A stretch of 64,000 nt of DNA, taken from NCBI RefSeq assembly GCF_007991735.1, contig NZ_BJYX01000003.1:62001-126000 (forward strand). The letters run 5' to 3'. Positions within the stretch are counted from its first letter, which is position 1, and every line of letters starts with the position of its first letter. The notes beneath the pieces were generated by a model that made no database searches, had not been told where the DNA came from, and worked only from the letters and a program-made list of their open reading frames with translations. The position numbers were made by a program, and so were the translations under genes. Below are positions 37,746-46,188 of this stretch, in pieces. Source of the DNA: Terrabacter aerolatus. Lineage in GTDB: Bacteria; Actinomycetota; Actinomycetes; Actinomycetales; Dermatophilaceae.

Positions 37746-37800
37746 CGGGCCCGGAGGCCCGTGCTGGTGACCACGTCAGGGACGGTGGTCACCGACCCAC

Positions 37801-38388
37801 TCACCGCAGGATGCCGTTACCGACGTGGCGGCCCCACCACTTGCCAAGGCCCCAGGTGTCCCCGGCGAGCGTCGTGGCGAGAACCGCGATGCCCAGTGCC
37901 TCGATCCAGTGGCTGTCGAAGAGCGGGTTGGTGTACACGCCGGTGGTGCCGAGAGGGAACTCGGCGAGGTACATCAGCGCGAGGAGGAGTGCCCCGGTCC
38001 AGGCGGCGAGCTTGAGGCCGGCGCCGGCGAGGAGGGCGATGCCGATGCCGAGGAGGCCGGCCATGAACAGCCAGTCGGCCCACGGACCGGCGATGTTCTT
38101 GAAGAAGCCGGCGAACGGGCCCTCAGCGCCCTTCATGAAGCCCTGGGCCGGCGTACCGCCGTGGATCCAGGCCTTGGCCGACGGGGTCATGTAGCCCAAG
38201 CCGAACATCTTGTCGAGGAAGGGCCAGAGGAAGGTGAAGCCGAGCACGATACGAAGCCCTGCGAGGAACTTGCGAGCAACGGCCGAGCGGACCACCTCCT
38301 CCTGGAAGGTGACGACGCCTTGGGTGGGGTCGTGCGCACTGACTGGCGTGGTGCCTGTGGCGTGCGTGCCGCGAGGGATGGTGCTCAT
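37801..38388 (-). CDS. DoxX family membrane protein
   Basis: Integral membrane protein of 195 residues. After a hydrophilic N-terminus of about 40 residues, the DoxX core starts at LAGLRIVLGFTFLWPFLDKMFGLGY. Helices follow at WADWLFMAGLLGIGIALL, GALLLALMYLAEFPL and EALGIAVLATTLAG. A polar loop between helices 1 and 2 (GGTPAQGFMKGAEGPFAGFFKN) is longer than in the smallest members. DoxX proteins are linked to thiol/redox stress (membrane oxidoreductase complex in mycobacteria). ATG at 38388 has GGAG nine bases upstream; a TTG at 38397 is less likely. A palindrome lies about 50 bases upstream. Confidence 0.88.
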   Translation of the reverse strand: MSTIPRGTHATGTTPVSAHDPTQGVVTFQEEVVRSAVARKFLAGLRIVLGFTFLWPFLDKMFGLGYMTPSAKAWIHGGTPAQGFMKGAEGPFAGFFKNIAGPWADWLFMAGLLGIGIALLAGAGLKLAAWTGALLLALMYLAEFPLGTTGVYTNPLFDSHWIEALGIAVLATTLAGDTWGLGKWWGRHVGNGILR

Positions 38389-38437
38389 CGAACTCAACTC
38401 CAGAACTCGGTGTGTGTTCCGGCAGCTTCTCTGTCGG

Positions 38438-38454
38438 TACTACAAAGCGTAGTA
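38438..38454. promoter_or_regulatory. Palindromic operator candidate upstream of doxX
   Basis: TACTAC AAAGC GTAGTA, a perfect 6-bp inverted repeat around a 5-bp spacer, 50 bases before the doxX start in an AT-richer patch that also resembles a -10 region. It looks like a dimeric repressor site; the regulator is not in the window. Confidence 0.5.
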
Positions 38455-38594
38455 GTGGGTCCCTCACAGCCGCTACCCATTGCGGTGTGATCTAGGGGAC
38501 AGCACGCAGCCACCCGAGCACGGCCCGAGGATGGCCCTAGGCCGGCCCGCGACGGTGGGCCCGCGCCCGAGGGGCACGACGCCTCGCGCTGGGT

Positions 38595-39827
38595 TCAGCG
38601 GCGTGCGCGGATGAGCGCCGGGACCTCGAACTCGCCTGGCGCGTCGGCGAGCTCGCGCACCAGGTCGGCGAGCGCGTCGAGCGAACGGCACACGGCGGCA
38701 TACGACCCGTCGAGGCGGATGGGCCGGCACAGGATGCGCGTCCCGGCGTTGCGGATGACGATCTCCGACTCGGGGGCGCGGTCGCTGTTGCAGTGGACGA
38801 GCAGGCCTGTGGGCAGGCCCATGGCGGTCGTGTAGGCCACGAGCTCGAGGTAGTCGCGCGAGGCGACGTAGCCGTCGGCGCCCATGGAGTACTTCGCGTC
38901 GCCGACGAGGACGACGTCGCTGCCGCGGCGCACGACGAGGTCCGGGGCCATGGTGAGCGCGCGCCCCTCATCGAGCCACACGTCCTCGTCACGCTCGATA
39001 CGCATCTCGGGGGCGAGCCGCAGGTCGAGCTCCTGGGCGATCCACCGCTGGAAGAGGTCGTCCATGTCGACCATGAGGCTGTTGGCCTGCTGGTCGCCCG
39101 CCTCGTGGCTCAGCGACATCGCCTGCAGCACGAGGCGACTGAGCCGCATCGCGTCCTCGTAGTGCTCGTTGAGTCGCGTGATCGGCAGTGCCGCAGCGTG
39201 TTTCGTCGCCGGGGTGTCGGCGACACCGTCGAAGCGGCCGAGGACACGCAGGGCCTCCCGCCGCACGTGCGGCGCGAGCTGGGGCCAGCTGAGCATCGCC
39301 TGCAGGGTGCACCGGAAGAGCTGGTTCTCGACGATGTCCGCGGTGAAGTCGTCGAACCGGCACTGGGGCTCGGCCGCGCTCCAGGGACGCCGGGCGAACT
39401 CCTCCACGAGCAGCCGGCCGCGGATGGTGCGCATGCGCTCCTCGCGCGGCACGTAGCCGTGCACGAGACCACGCATCGTCGCCGAGTCGATGAGCCGGAT
39501 CGCGAAGTAGGCGACGCCGTCGATGAGCTCGTCGGTGTCGCTCCACGTCACGTGCTCGTGGTCGAAGGCGTCCGGCGAGACCCCGGCCCCCAGCATGGCG
39601 AAGAAGTTCGTGACGGAGACCTTCGGCATGACCCGGACGACGAGTCCGGGCACGGCCAGCGCACCGACCCAGCTCGTCGCGCCGATCGTCACGACGTCGG
39701 GGTCGGCCGTCGCGTGGATGACGAGCCGCTCCCCCGCCGCCGTGACGAGGGCCGCACGCGTCTCCCGGGTCAGGCGGACCGGCCCCGAGCGTCCGTGCTC
39801 GGGGATGGGGGCGAGCTCGATGGTCAT
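38595..39827 (-). CDS. mcrC: McrC, nuclease subunit of type IV restriction system
   Basis: Protein of 410 residues, the McrBC endonuclease subunit. The N-terminal beta region contains RLVIHATADPDVVTIG and VRVMPKVSVTNFFAML. The C-terminal PD-(D/E)xK nuclease site reads MAPDLVVRRGSDVVLVGDAKYS (Asp, then DAK, near residues 300-322), with the family YELVAYTTAMGLPTGLL-like helix after it (DYLELVAY). It lies 30 bases downstream of mcrB in the usual order. McrC cuts DNA that McrB has recognised as modified. The catalytic residues look intact. Confidence 0.93.
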   Translation of the reverse strand: MTIELAPIPEHGRSGPVRLTRETRAALVTAAGERLVIHATADPDVVTIGATSWVGALAVPGLVVRVMPKVSVTNFFAMLGAGVSPDAFDHEHVTWSDTDELIDGVAYFAIRLIDSATMRGLVHGYVPREERMRTIRGRLLVEEFARRPWSAAEPQCRFDDFTADIVENQLFRCTLQAMLSWPQLAPHVRREALRVLGRFDGVADTPATKHAAALPITRLNEHYEDAMRLSRLVLQAMSLSHEAGDQQANSLMVDMDDLFQRWIAQELDLRLAPEMRIERDEDVWLDEGRALTMAPDLVVRRGSDVVLVGDAKYSMGADGYVASRDYLELVAYTTAMGLPTGLLVHCNSDRAPESEIVIRNAGTRILCRPIRLDGSYAAVCRSLDALADLVRELADAPGEFEVPALIRARR

Positions 39828-39857
39828 CGGGCGGTCGGCTCCGTGGTCATGGCCCGG

Positions 39858-42674
39858 TCACGGCCTGGTCAGGTCGAACTGACCGTAGCGCGCCTTGACG
39901 TTCTCCCAGCGGAACTGGGCCAGCTCGTGCTCGCGCCCGTACAGCTGGTCCTCGATGAACGGGTAGACGTTGTAGTCCCAGATCCGGCGCAGGGTCGCCT
40001 CGTCGCCGTCGAGCCCGGGGCGCATGAAGTAGCTGTGGCCGATCTGCAGGTGCGGGCCGCGCAGGGCCCGGCGCAGGTCCTCGTTGACCCGGTCGACGAG
40101 CTCGGCGACCCAGACGGGGCCGTCGTTCGCCTCGAGCCACCGGCGCAGCAGGCCCTCCATCGGCCCGTCGTGCGGCATGAAGGGCACGAAGTCGAAACGG
40201 CGTCGCAGGGCGGCGTCGACGAGCGCGATGGAGCGGTCGGCGGTGTTCATCGTGCCGATGAAGTAGAGGTTCGGCGGGAGCTCGAACCCCTCGTCGGGCC
40301 GGTAGCTCGTCTTGACCGAGTGCGAGCGGTACTCGAGGAGGAAGAGGAGCTCACCGAAGACGCGGGGCAGGTTGGCGCGGTTGATCTCGTCGATGATCAT
40401 GATGTGCGGCGTCAGCGGGTCGGCCTCGGCCGCCTCGGCGAGCAGCGCCAGCGGTCCCTTGCGCAGCTCGTAGACCATCTGGCCCTGGTGGTCGATCTGC
40501 GGCCGGAAGCCCTCGAAGAAGTCCTCGTAGCTGCTGCTCGGGTGGAACTGGACGATGTCGCGCTTGGCCGGGTCGGGCTGCAGGGCCTGGGCGAAGCGCT
40601 GCGCGAGGTAGGTCTTGCCGGTCCCGGGCGGGCCGTAGAAGATGACCTGCTTCTTCTCCTCGAGCAGACCCTGGATCTCGCGGAGGAAGTCCTCCTCGAT
40701 GAGCAGCTCCGCGGCGGCCTCGCCGAGGGCGTCGTGGTCGGGCATGAGCGCCTTGTCGGAGCGGCGCATGAGCCAGTAGGCGAGCTGCGCCTGGCCCCAC
40801 GGGTCGTCCGGCAGGAGCGGGTCGAGCGTCTGCTTGAGCAGGGCGTTCGTCTCGACGTGGGTGCGGCCGCGGGACTTGCCGTCCGTCCAGCGCGCGGGGC
40901 CGCCGAGCCGCCCGAGCATGGCGATCTTGCCCGAGTCGCCGCCGAGCGTGAAGAGCGGCAGCCAGTGCTCCGGGTGGGCGATGGCGAAGAGCTTGAGCAC
41001 GACGCTCTCGCCGAAACCCTGGACCGGCACGTCGTCGGAGCCGAGGACGCGGTTGATCCGCTCCTCGTCGCGCCCCTCGCCCCAGAGCAGGTTGCGGACC
41101 ATGACGCGCAGCTCGTCGATGCCGGCGGCGTCGAGGGCGTTGATGCTGCTGATGAGGACGGACTGGCCGCCGATGTCGCCGTAGCCGCGGGTGGAGACGA
41201 TCCGCTTGAAGGTCGGCAGGTCGAAGTCCTCGAGGCCCTCGCGCGAGAGGCAGGCGGCGAAGACGCGGCGCTGCTCCTGGTGCCAGGCGTCGCGCTCGCT
41301 CGGGTAGGGCCGCTCGGTCCTGAAGATCTCGACCTCGGTGTCGAGGTCGACCATGGCGGCGAGCTCGAGGCTGGGGTCGTCGAGCGGGCCCCGCTGGCTC
41401 GACGTCATGAACCGCAGCAGCGGCGTCAGCGCGCGGGCGGTGGTCAGGATCTCGTCGGCGAAGTCGGCGCGCCCGACCGCCTCCTCGCCCTTCCACCAGC
41501 GACCGACGAACGTCTCGCCGCCGGGGTACTCGCGGCCCACGGGCTCGAGCCGGTCGGGGCGGCCGTCCTCGTGGACGCGCAGGAAGGTCAGGCCGCGGGG
41601 CAGGTGCTCCTGGACGATGGTGCCGACCTCGCGGTGCTGCTGGTCGGACTCGCCCTCCCAGCCACCGTGGAGGCCGAACGCGACACCGGACGGCGTGACC
41701 CAGAGCCGGAAGCCGGGGGCACCGGCGCCCCCGACGAGGATCCACGCGGCATACAGGTCGGACCGGTAGGCGGTGTCCTCGCCCGCGTGCTGCTGGAGCG
41801 CGAGCGTGGGGGCCTCGAGGTAGAGGCCGGTCTCGGCGGAGAGCCGCTCGATGAGGCTGTCGGAGATGTGGTCGGCCTCGCCGCGGAGCTGGCGGGCCAG
41901 GTCGGCGGCGCGCTCCTCGCGCCGCGCCTCGCCGTAGCCGGTCGACGAGCGGAAGTCGGCGGCGATCTCGGCCGCCTCGACACACACGTCGAGCGCCCGC
42001 GGGGCGATGCCGACGAAGGCGCCCGACTCCTTGAGGTACCAGAGGATGCGGGCGGCGTACTTCGGGTCGTCGGGTCGCAGGGCGCCACACAGGTCGGCGA
42101 AGGCGACGTAGCGCTCGGCGTGGCTCAGGCCGCGCTCGAGCCACCCGAGCCGCTGGAGCATGTGCGGGGCGTTCTCCCACATGAGCGGCCACTCGCCGCC
42201 GTCGTCGGTCGACCAGAAGAGCGAGAGGACGTATGCCGTGTGGCCCGGTCCCGGGGCGCGGTGCCCGCGGGAGCCGCCGCGGGCGAGGAAGGCCTCCATC
42301 GCCTGGAGCTTGTCAGCGGCGTCCTGCGGGGAGGCAGGCGTCTGGAGGGTGAGCTTGAGCAGACCGACGACCTCGGCGTACTCCTCCTCGGCGCGGCGCA
42401 CGAGGGCGGCGAGCCAGGGGCCGCCGACGGGTCCGAATCCGACGTAGGGACCGTCCTTGCGGGTCCACTGGTTCATCGCCTCCTTGAAGGCGACGAGGTC
42501 GCTGGAGGCGACGAGGTCGGCGAGGATCTCGCGCAGCTCCCCGTTGCGGGCGCCGCGCTCCGAATCGAGCTCGGCGAAGAGGGCCTGCGCGTCCTTGTCC
42601 GCCTCGGCCGCCCGCTCGATGAGGGCGTACTTGGCGCGCCAACGCTTGACGTCGACGGTGTCAGTGCGAGACAT
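39858..42674 (-). CDS. mcrB: McrB-type AAA+ GTPase with very long N-terminal region
   Basis: Motor and recognition subunit of a type IV, modification-dependent restriction system. The C-terminal AAA+ core starts near residue 680: Walker A YGPPGTGKTYLAQRF, HPSSSYEDFFEG, Walker B MIIDEINRANLPRVFGEL, and the McrB signature MNTADRSIALVDAALRRRF. Ahead of it lie about 670 residues against about 200 in E. coli McrB: a helical part (1-290), a beta-rich segment (AAWILVGG, FRLWVTPSGVAFGLHGGW, about 300-400) that may be the modified-base sensor, and a helical domain (FAIAHPEHWLPLFTLGG, near 560). ATG 42674 has AAGGAGC seven bases upstream. Total 938 residues. Confidence 0.92.
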   Translation of the reverse strand: MSRTDTVDVKRWRAKYALIERAAEADKDAQALFAELDSERGARNGELREILADLVASSDLVAFKEAMNQWTRKDGPYVGFGPVGGPWLAALVRRAEEEYAEVVGLLKLTLQTPASPQDAADKLQAMEAFLARGGSRGHRAPGPGHTAYVLSLFWSTDDGGEWPLMWENAPHMLQRLGWLERGLSHAERYVAFADLCGALRPDDPKYAARILWYLKESGAFVGIAPRALDVCVEAAEIAADFRSSTGYGEARREERAADLARQLRGEADHISDSLIERLSAETGLYLEAPTLALQQHAGEDTAYRSDLYAAWILVGGAGAPGFRLWVTPSGVAFGLHGGWEGESDQQHREVGTIVQEHLPRGLTFLRVHEDGRPDRLEPVGREYPGGETFVGRWWKGEEAVGRADFADEILTTARALTPLLRFMTSSQRGPLDDPSLELAAMVDLDTEVEIFRTERPYPSERDAWHQEQRRVFAACLSREGLEDFDLPTFKRIVSTRGYGDIGGQSVLISSINALDAAGIDELRVMVRNLLWGEGRDEERINRVLGSDDVPVQGFGESVVLKLFAIAHPEHWLPLFTLGGDSGKIAMLGRLGGPARWTDGKSRGRTHVETNALLKQTLDPLLPDDPWGQAQLAYWLMRRSDKALMPDHDALGEAAAELLIEEDFLREIQGLLEEKKQVIFYGPPGTGKTYLAQRFAQALQPDPAKRDIVQFHPSSSYEDFFEGFRPQIDHQGQMVYELRKGPLALLAEAAEADPLTPHIMIIDEINRANLPRVFGELLFLLEYRSHSVKTSYRPDEGFELPPNLYFIGTMNTADRSIALVDAALRRRFDFVPFMPHDGPMEGLLRRWLEANDGPVWVAELVDRVNEDLRRALRGPHLQIGHSYFMRPGLDGDEATLRRIWDYNVYPFIEDQLYGREHELAQFRWENVKARYGQFDLTRP

Positions 42675-43021
42675 GAGGCTCCTTGCACGCCCACTTCTAG
42701 GACGCATAGCTACTGCGCGCGTGGAGGTGCGTGCAGGACCGCGAGAAGGTTACCTGCCAGTCGCCCGTGCTTCGAAACTCGCGGGGTGTCGTCGTCGGTC
42801 CCCAGGCATCGCAGCGTCGAACGGCCCCTGACGGCAGCGAGAGGCCTCCATTCTTACCCGACCGGGTGCGTGGCTGGCGCGCGGGGGCCTGTGGATGACC
42901 GCCTGCGCCCGGGATGCGGGAGCGTGAGGATGGTCGTAGGTTGCCGTGCAGGAACGAGGGCCCCGAACTGCCCTCCCGAGCACGCAACAGCACGATGATC
43001 GACGATCGACAGGGGACGCCG
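42675..43021. other. 347-bp divergent intergenic region, mcrB/lipoprotein
   Basis: No gene is supported here. The region must hold both promoters. TAGCTATGCG on the minus strand just upstream of the mcrB ribosome site is the only AT-rich element near mcrB. No operator repeats are obvious. Confidence 0.45.
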
Positions 43022-43651
43022 ATGACCGCCGCCGTACGCCAGCACCGACACCGCACGCTCTTGCCGTATGCCGCCGCCGGCCTCGCCGCCGCGCTGCTCG
43101 GGGCCTGCACCAGCGGGGACCCCGGGACGACGGTCACGACCGCTCCCCCGGCCGCATCGACGACGACCTCCACGTCGGCGGCCCCTTCGACGACGTCAAC
43201 TGCTCCCAGCCCCACGACGTCCGTCGACCCCGTCTTGGCCCGAATCCCCGACGCCGCCCGCGCAAGAACAGCTGCGGGAGCCCAGGCCTTCGCAAGATTC
43301 TTTATTGAGTCCCTGAATGCTGGCGCGTCCAAGCCCGACTCCAGAGTGCTCGCTGGCCTCTTCGCTCCAAGCTGCGAGACATGTCAGGCGATGTACAAAT
43401 CACTGAAGATTCTTGAGACCAAGAAGCAGCGCCACACCGGCGACTCGATCCGGGTTAGCGCGACAAGCTCCCTAACCTTCTCGACGTCGGCAGCTCAAGT
43501 GCTTATCGATGTTGAGCAGAAGTCCGTGGATGTGGTGGACTCGAAAGGTGCCACTGTGAGGCGAACAGCTGATGGGCCAGGAACTTTCGTGATGTCCATA
43601 TCGCTCAACGGCGGACACTGGATAGCAACCAAGCTGCAGACAGCATCATGA
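43022..43651 (+). CDS. DUF6318-like lipoprotein, mosaic GC content
   Basis: Lipoprotein of 209 residues: signal peptide with lipobox LLGAC near residue 28, then a Thr/Ser/Pro-rich linker of about 40 residues, then a globular domain with FARFFIESLNAG, LFAPSCETCQAMY (CxxC) and GGHWIATKLQ, resembling the actinobacterial DUF6318 family. From about 43285 codon use changes abruptly from GC-rich to mixed (TTT ATT GAG, AAG ATT CTT), so only the 5' third matches the genome. ATG 43022 has AGGGGA upstream. The stop overlaps the next gene (ATGA). The function is unknown; surface exposure is likely. Confidence 0.75.
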   Translation: MTAAVRQHRHRTLLPYAAAGLAAALLGACTSGDPGTTVTTAPPAASTTTSTSAAPSTTSTAPSPTTSVDPVLARIPDAARARTAAGAQAFARFFIESLNAGASKPDSRVLAGLFAPSCETCQAMYKSLKILETKKQRHTGDSIRVSATSSLTFSTSAAQVLIDVEQKSVDVVDSKGATVRRTADGPGTFVMSISLNGGHWIATKLQTAS

Positions 43652-44150
43652 TGCGGGCTGCGTGCGCCCTCCTGGCGGCCTTGGCTTTAAGCGTGGTCGC
43701 GGCGCCGACATATGCCTTGGGGAGTGACCCCTGCGATGACGCTTGGGTCGACTGCGGAACCACCGGCGACGGCGCCTTCGCTGACCTGCTGCCGCGAGAC
43801 AAAGTAAGGGCGTTGCCAAAATATCCAGGCGACTCGGGCGGCGTCGTGATCGTAGATCGAGATAAGCATCTGCCTATTTACGAATACAGGTCTCTCGCAG
43901 ACTGCTATAACGCAAAGCCGGACACTGGCACCGAAGCGGTCACCTGCACGGGCGCCCTGCGTTCCTGTCCAACTGGAGAGGTGGGACCTCGTCTGAGGAT
44001 TTGGAGAAGGACACTTCTCGACGCCAAAGTTGTCGGTCCGTGGACTCTGATTGGTCTGACATGTGCGGCCGATGTTGCGCCTGGGGCTCGGCCGACGTTG
44101 ACGATGGCTGATCTGAAGGCTGCGTTCCTGCGGACTCCCTGGTCCAAGCC
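43285..44150. other. Low-GC mosaic segment across two genes
   Basis: About 865 bases with clearly lower GC and non-native codons, beginning inside the lipoprotein gene and ending inside the next one, while both flanks are native. Reading frames continue through both joins. This is what homologous recombination at conserved ends with a foreign allele would leave. Boundaries are judged by eye. Confidence 0.65.
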
Positions 44151-44556
44151 GCAGATCTCGAGCCAGCCCGCCGGGAACACGACGCTCGTGAACCTGCGCA
44201 CCTTCTACGAAGTCAACTGGTCGACGGCGGGATTCCAGCCCGGCGAGGTCGACCGATCCGTGCTGCGCGGCATCCCGGTCCAGATCCGTCCGAAGCTGGT
44301 CGGCTTCACCTACCTCTTCGGCGACGGCTCGAGCGTGGGGCCCACCTCCTCGACCGGCGGCGTCTACCCCGACGGTGACATCACCCACGTCTACAAGACC
44401 TCGGGCCGGTACCCGGTGCGGGTCGACACGACGTTCGGGGCGGACTTCAGCATCGACGGGTCGACGTGGGACGAGATTCCGTCGACGGTCACCGTGCCGG
44501 GGCCCTCGACCACCGTGACCGTCCGCGAGGCGAAGGGCGTCCTCGTCAACCACTGA
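43648..44556 (+). CDS. Exported protein with PKD-like C-terminus, mosaic GC content
   Basis: Secreted protein of 302 residues with an N-terminal signal peptide (MRAACALLAALALSVVAAPTYA) and a cysteine-rich N-domain (DPCDDAWVDCG, CYNAKPD, VTCTGALRSC, LTCAADV). The C-domain resembles a PKD/immunoglobulin fold (YLFGDGSSVGPTSS, ITHVYKTSGRYPVRVDTTF). The first two thirds (to about 44150) are markedly AT-richer than the rest, including a TTA leucine codon at 43687-43689, whereas the C-domain is typical GC-rich DNA. Translationally coupled to the lipoprotein. Partner surface proteins are likely; the function is unknown. Confidence 0.72.
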   Translation: MMRAACALLAALALSVVAAPTYALGSDPCDDAWVDCGTTGDGAFADLLPRDKVRALPKYPGDSGGVVIVDRDKHLPIYEYRSLADCYNAKPDTGTEAVTCTGALRSCPTGEVGPRLRIWRRTLLDAKVVGPWTLIGLTCAADVAPGARPTLTMADLKAAFLRTPWSKPQISSQPAGNTTLVNLRTFYEVNWSTAGFQPGEVDRSVLRGIPVQIRPKLVGFTYLFGDGSSVGPTSSTGGVYPDGDITHVYKTSGRYPVRVDTTFGADFSIDGSTWDEIPSTVTVPGPSTTVTVREAKGVLVNH

Positions 44557-44687
44557 ACCGCCGGCTACCGGTCCGACCCGGTGGTGGCCGTGGCGTGGGT
44601 AGCGAGGCGACTCAGACAGGCCCACGGCACCTCGACGCCTTCCTGCAGCAGAGCCCGAGTCACCCGTGAACCACGCTGCGGCAGAGG

Positions 44688-45233
44688 TCAGGAGTCCTGG
44701 TCCGGCTTCTCAGGGTCCTCCGTCTCGGCCTCGAGATCGTCCACGGCTGCCACCTCGGCAGGGTCGCCCACGCCGGCCAGATCACCGCTCGGTGTCGCGT
44801 CGGCGACCGGCGGGATGCTCGCTCGGGCCCCTCCGGAGGGCGCGTGGGACAGGAGGGTGTCCTCGTCCTCGGCGTCCCGGTCCCACCCCTCGGCGGCACC
44901 CGTCGACTCCGATGCGGGTGTGTGGACCCCGCCGAACCCGCTCGCGTCGTCCCCGGCGTCCTCGCCGTCACCGGCAGGGTCTTCGACGTGGGACGTGTCT
45001 CCAGCAGCGTCGATCAGACCCGCGCTGGTCGCGGCCACGAGGTCGGCGCCACCCGCGACCCCGACGCCGCCCGCCACCGCTCCACCGGGCGAGACCACGG
45101 GAGCGATCTCGGGCTCGACGATCTCGGTCTCCGCCGCCTCCCCTGCCGGAAGGGTCCGGCTGACGCGCCTGACCGTCAGGAACCACGTGATCGCGGCACC
45201 GAGCACGAACGCCACCATGAGCAACCACTTCAT
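44688..45233 (-). CDS. Membrane-anchored acidic protein
   Basis: Unrecognised protein of 181 residues with an N-terminal helix (WLLMVAFVLGAAITWFL) followed by VRRVSRTLP and a long acidic Asp/Glu/Ala/Gly-rich region (AETEIVEPEIAP to EDPEKPDQDS) that is likely disordered. The positive-inside pattern suggests the acidic tail is cytoplasmic. The ATG at 45233 overlaps the stop of the 92-residue gene before it (ATGA), so the two are an operon. Confidence 0.62.
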   Translation of the reverse strand: MKWLLMVAFVLGAAITWFLTVRRVSRTLPAGEAAETEIVEPEIAPVVSPGGAVAGGVGVAGGADLVAATSAGLIDAAGDTSHVEDPAGDGEDAGDDASGFGGVHTPASESTGAAEGWDRDAEDEDTLLSHAPSGGARASIPPVADATPSGDLAGVGDPAEVAAVDDLEAETEDPEKPDQDS

Positions 45234-45508
45234 CGCGTTGCCTCCGCCCCGCCGGCGGGCAGTCCGGCGAAAGCCTCGTCCTCCGACGTGGCCCGCACCA
45301 GGCGCCCGGAGAGCGCGATCGAGACGAGTGAGCCCACGACGAAGCCGACGATGCTCCACAGGAACACGCTCCAGAAACCACTGTCGCTGCGCCCGACGAA
45401 GCCGAGCAGCGCGGTGACGACCACGAGCGACGCCCACCAGGCTCCGCCGACGCCTCGACGGTAGCGGCGCGTCACTCTCTTCCCACTGCTGTGGGCCTGC
45501 TGGGCCAT
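45230..45508 (-). CDS. Small two-helix membrane protein
   Basis: Protein of 92 residues with a basic N-terminus (SSGKRVTRRYRRG), two helices (AWWASLVVVTALLGFVG and VFLWSIVGFVVGSLVSIAL) and a short Ala/Gly-rich tail. No family is recognised. It is translationally coupled to the acidic membrane-anchored protein, so a complex of the two is plausible. Confidence 0.62.
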   Translation of the reverse strand: MAQQAHSSGKRVTRRYRRGVGGAWWASLVVVTALLGFVGRSDSGFWSVFLWSIVGFVVGSLVSIALSGRLVRATSEDEAFAGLPAGGAEATR

Positions 45509-45638
45509 CGGTCCTCCGGGGCTCGTGACGTCATCGCGGCGGTCGCGACCACGGCTTGGACGCTACCCCGCCGAAACCGCGGGAGCGAGGCGACGCCACG
45601 GCATCGAGCCCACGCCGTCGCGCCACTCTCTCCCCGGG

Positions 45639-46073
45639 TCACGCAGCCGCCCACTGGCCTCCCGCTGGCAGCACGGCCACGTCGTCGGGCGCCGCGATCG
45701 CCACGGCGTGCACGGTGATTCCCGTCGCGCGACAGGCGCCCTCGAACGCAGCCCGCAGGTCCAGGTCGCGCGACGTCGGCGTCACCCGCCCCGGACGAGC
45801 GATGACCACGACGACGTCGTGCACGTCGTGCCGCGACACCTCTGCCAGCATCAGCCGGACTCTCTCGGCCACCTCACCGACGGCGGCGCGCCCGGGCTGG
45901 TCCGACAGGCAGATCGGCTGGAGCAACCGGCGGTTCGGGTGGCACAGCAACAGGTAGGTCGCACCCTCGGACCGGGCCTGCTCCGGCACGATGAGGTCCA
46001 CCACCCCCTCGAGCACGTCGGGGTCGGTGATCGGTCGTTGGGCCCAGTCCCGCGGCAGCTCGTCGAAGCGCAT
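45639..46073 (-). CDS. Small protein resembling the DUF4192 N-terminal fold, copy 1
   Basis: Cytoplasmic protein of 144 residues without a name I can give. It is clearly a paralogue of the protein at 61196-61633: shared pattern M-x-F-x-(E/D)-LP, P-(I/L)-TD, DLI, QPI-x-L-x-D, AA-x-G, and a late GI or VGLLGF strand. The layout (hydrophobic strand, R-rich turn, D-x-P, helix, VVVVIARPG strand) also resembles the first 110 residues of the DUF4192 protein at 13778-15184. ATG at 46073. Divergent from the amidase. Role unknown. Confidence 0.65.
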   Translation of the reverse strand: MRFDELPRDWAQRPITDPDVLEGVVDLIVPEQARSEGATYLLLCHPNRRLLQPICLSDQPGRAAVGEVAERVRLMLAEVSRHDVHDVVVVIARPGRVTPTSRDLDLRAAFEGACRATGITVHAVAIAAPDDVAVLPAGGQWAAA

Positions 46074-46188
46074 GCCACGAGGATGACGGCGACCGGTGAC
46101 AGTCGGTGCGCGTTGTCCACACGCGTTAGCGTGGACGCCTGCCGCAGGTCGTGGACCACGCGGGCACCGCGGAAGGGAGGCCACCGTC

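Noticed and set aside
38793-42998. A 1401-codon open frame on the plus strand opposite mcrC and mcrB
   Set aside because: It is antisense to two genes with clear motifs, its translation is a GC-driven string of E, V, G, R and L without any fold signature, and no ribosome site is needed to explain it.
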